From Victivallales bacterium (GTDB lineage: Bacteria; Verrucomicrobiota; Lentisphaeria; Victivallales; Victivallaceae): DNA of 5,104 nt. Location of the stretch: positions 1-5,104 of the forward strand of contig DAOWBJ010000157.1 of the NCBI GenBank assembly GCA_030634125.1, in the 5' to 3' direction. Under the pieces are notes generated by a model. It had not been told where the DNA came from and did not search any database. It was given only the letters and a program-made list of their open reading frames with translations. The position numbers and the translations under genes were made by a program. Shown here one piece after another: positions 4,776 to 5,104 of this stretch. The first letter of the stretch is position 1. Every line of letters begins with the position of its first letter.

Positions 4776-5104
4776 TATAGTTCAACTTCCTGAACGATAC
4801 CGGCAGTGCCGAAATCAATTTCTTTAGGTGAGATTTCTTCCAGAGGCTCGCAGTTAGGAGCGAGATGTTCCGCGAAAATCAATGATTTCGCCCAGCGAAC
4901 CGCATTGCTGATTACTTTCAAAACATTCTTATCATAATAGATCGGATAAGTTTCATGTCCGGGACGGAAATAAAAGATCTTGCCGTGTCCGCGCTCAAAA
5001 GTTACGCCGCTGCGGAAAACTTCGCCGCCTTCAAACCATGAGAGGAAAATAACTTTGCCATCTTGCGGAATGTCAAAACGCTCGCCATACATTTCAGTAT
5101 TCGG
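4775..5104 (-). CDS. ThuA-like domain protein, C-terminal part (5' end cut by window)
   Basis: The reading frame is open to the right edge, giving 109 residues before the stop. The methionine at 5092 is probably internal, because the preceding residues PNTE also fit the family. The segment EMYGERFDIP, then FLSWFEGGEVFRSGVTFERG, then GKIFYFRPGHETYPIYYDKNV and ISNAVRWA is the characteristic C-terminal half of the ThuA-like fold (trehalose-utilisation protein family, glutamine-amidotransferase-like). ThuA in rhizobia is needed for trehalose or sucrose catabolism; the reaction of most members is unknown. Members are commonly encoded beside Gfo/Idh/MocA dehydrogenases, as here, where the stop overlaps the next start by one base. 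A missing N-terminal half of roughly 110-140 residues is expected outside the window. The family call is firm; a specific sugar substrate is not supported. Confidence 0.9.
   Translation of the reverse strand, partial: PNTEMYGERFDIPQDGKVIFLSWFEGGEVFRSGVTFERGHGKIFYFRPGHETYPIYYDKNVLKVISNAVRWAKSLIFAEHLAPNCEPLEEISPKEIDFGTAGIVQEVEL

Noticed and set aside
5090..5092. Methionine at 5092 as the real start of the ThuA-like protein
   Set aside because: The frame stays open to the window edge, the residues before it fit the family, and only the C-terminal half of the fold would be present.

Overview
The window reads almost entirely from the minus strand and holds eight protein genes: six complete, and one cut by each window edge. 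From right to left in the direction of transcription these are the C-terminal part of a ThuA-like protein (4775-5104), a Gfo/Idh/MocA-family dehydrogenase (3732-4775), a 309-base gene-free gap (3423-3731), and then six tightly packed genes. Those six are a ferritin, a rubrerythrin, a desulfoferrodoxin-type superoxide reductase, a typical 2-Cys peroxiredoxin, a 53-residue rubredoxin, and an FAD/NAD(P)-dependent reductase of the NADH:rubredoxin oxidoreductase kind that runs off the left edge.

The six-gene cluster looks like one operon for oxygen defence and iron handling. Gaps between genes are only 14-29 bases, each gene has its own Shine-Dalgarno sequence, and a candidate promoter with a TTGACA -35 lies just before the ferritin. 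The known biochemistry of the families fits together. NAD(P)H would reduce the flavoprotein, which reduces rubredoxin, which feeds the superoxide reductase (superoxide to peroxide) and the rubrerythrin (peroxide to water). The peroxiredoxin would be a second peroxide sink, and the ferritin would hold the iron that could otherwise drive Fenton chemistry. This is the strategy of anaerobes, which avoid catalase and superoxide dismutase because these make O2.

The upstream ThuA plus Gfo/Idh pair is joined by a TAATG stop/start overlap and probably belongs to a separate carbohydrate-related operon. ThuA-like and Gfo/Idh genes are frequent in Planctomycetota, Verrucomicrobiota, Lentisphaerota and some Firmicutes and Bacteroidota. 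Together with the anaerobe-type stress operon, this suggests an anaerobic or microaerophilic bacterium, perhaps from the PVC group. The phylum assignment is a guess, as nothing in the window fixes it.

Two things stand out. The desulfoferrodoxin keeps every ligand of its catalytic iron site, but its N-terminal iron-binding domain has lost the usual CX2C and gained a cluster of extra cysteines (four in a row, then one more, before the usual CC pair). The gap between the two operons carries a roughly 155-base palindromic element made of four hairpins, with 25-base inverted ends that match at 22 positions and include a compensated base-pair change. It looks like a REP/MITE-type repeat.
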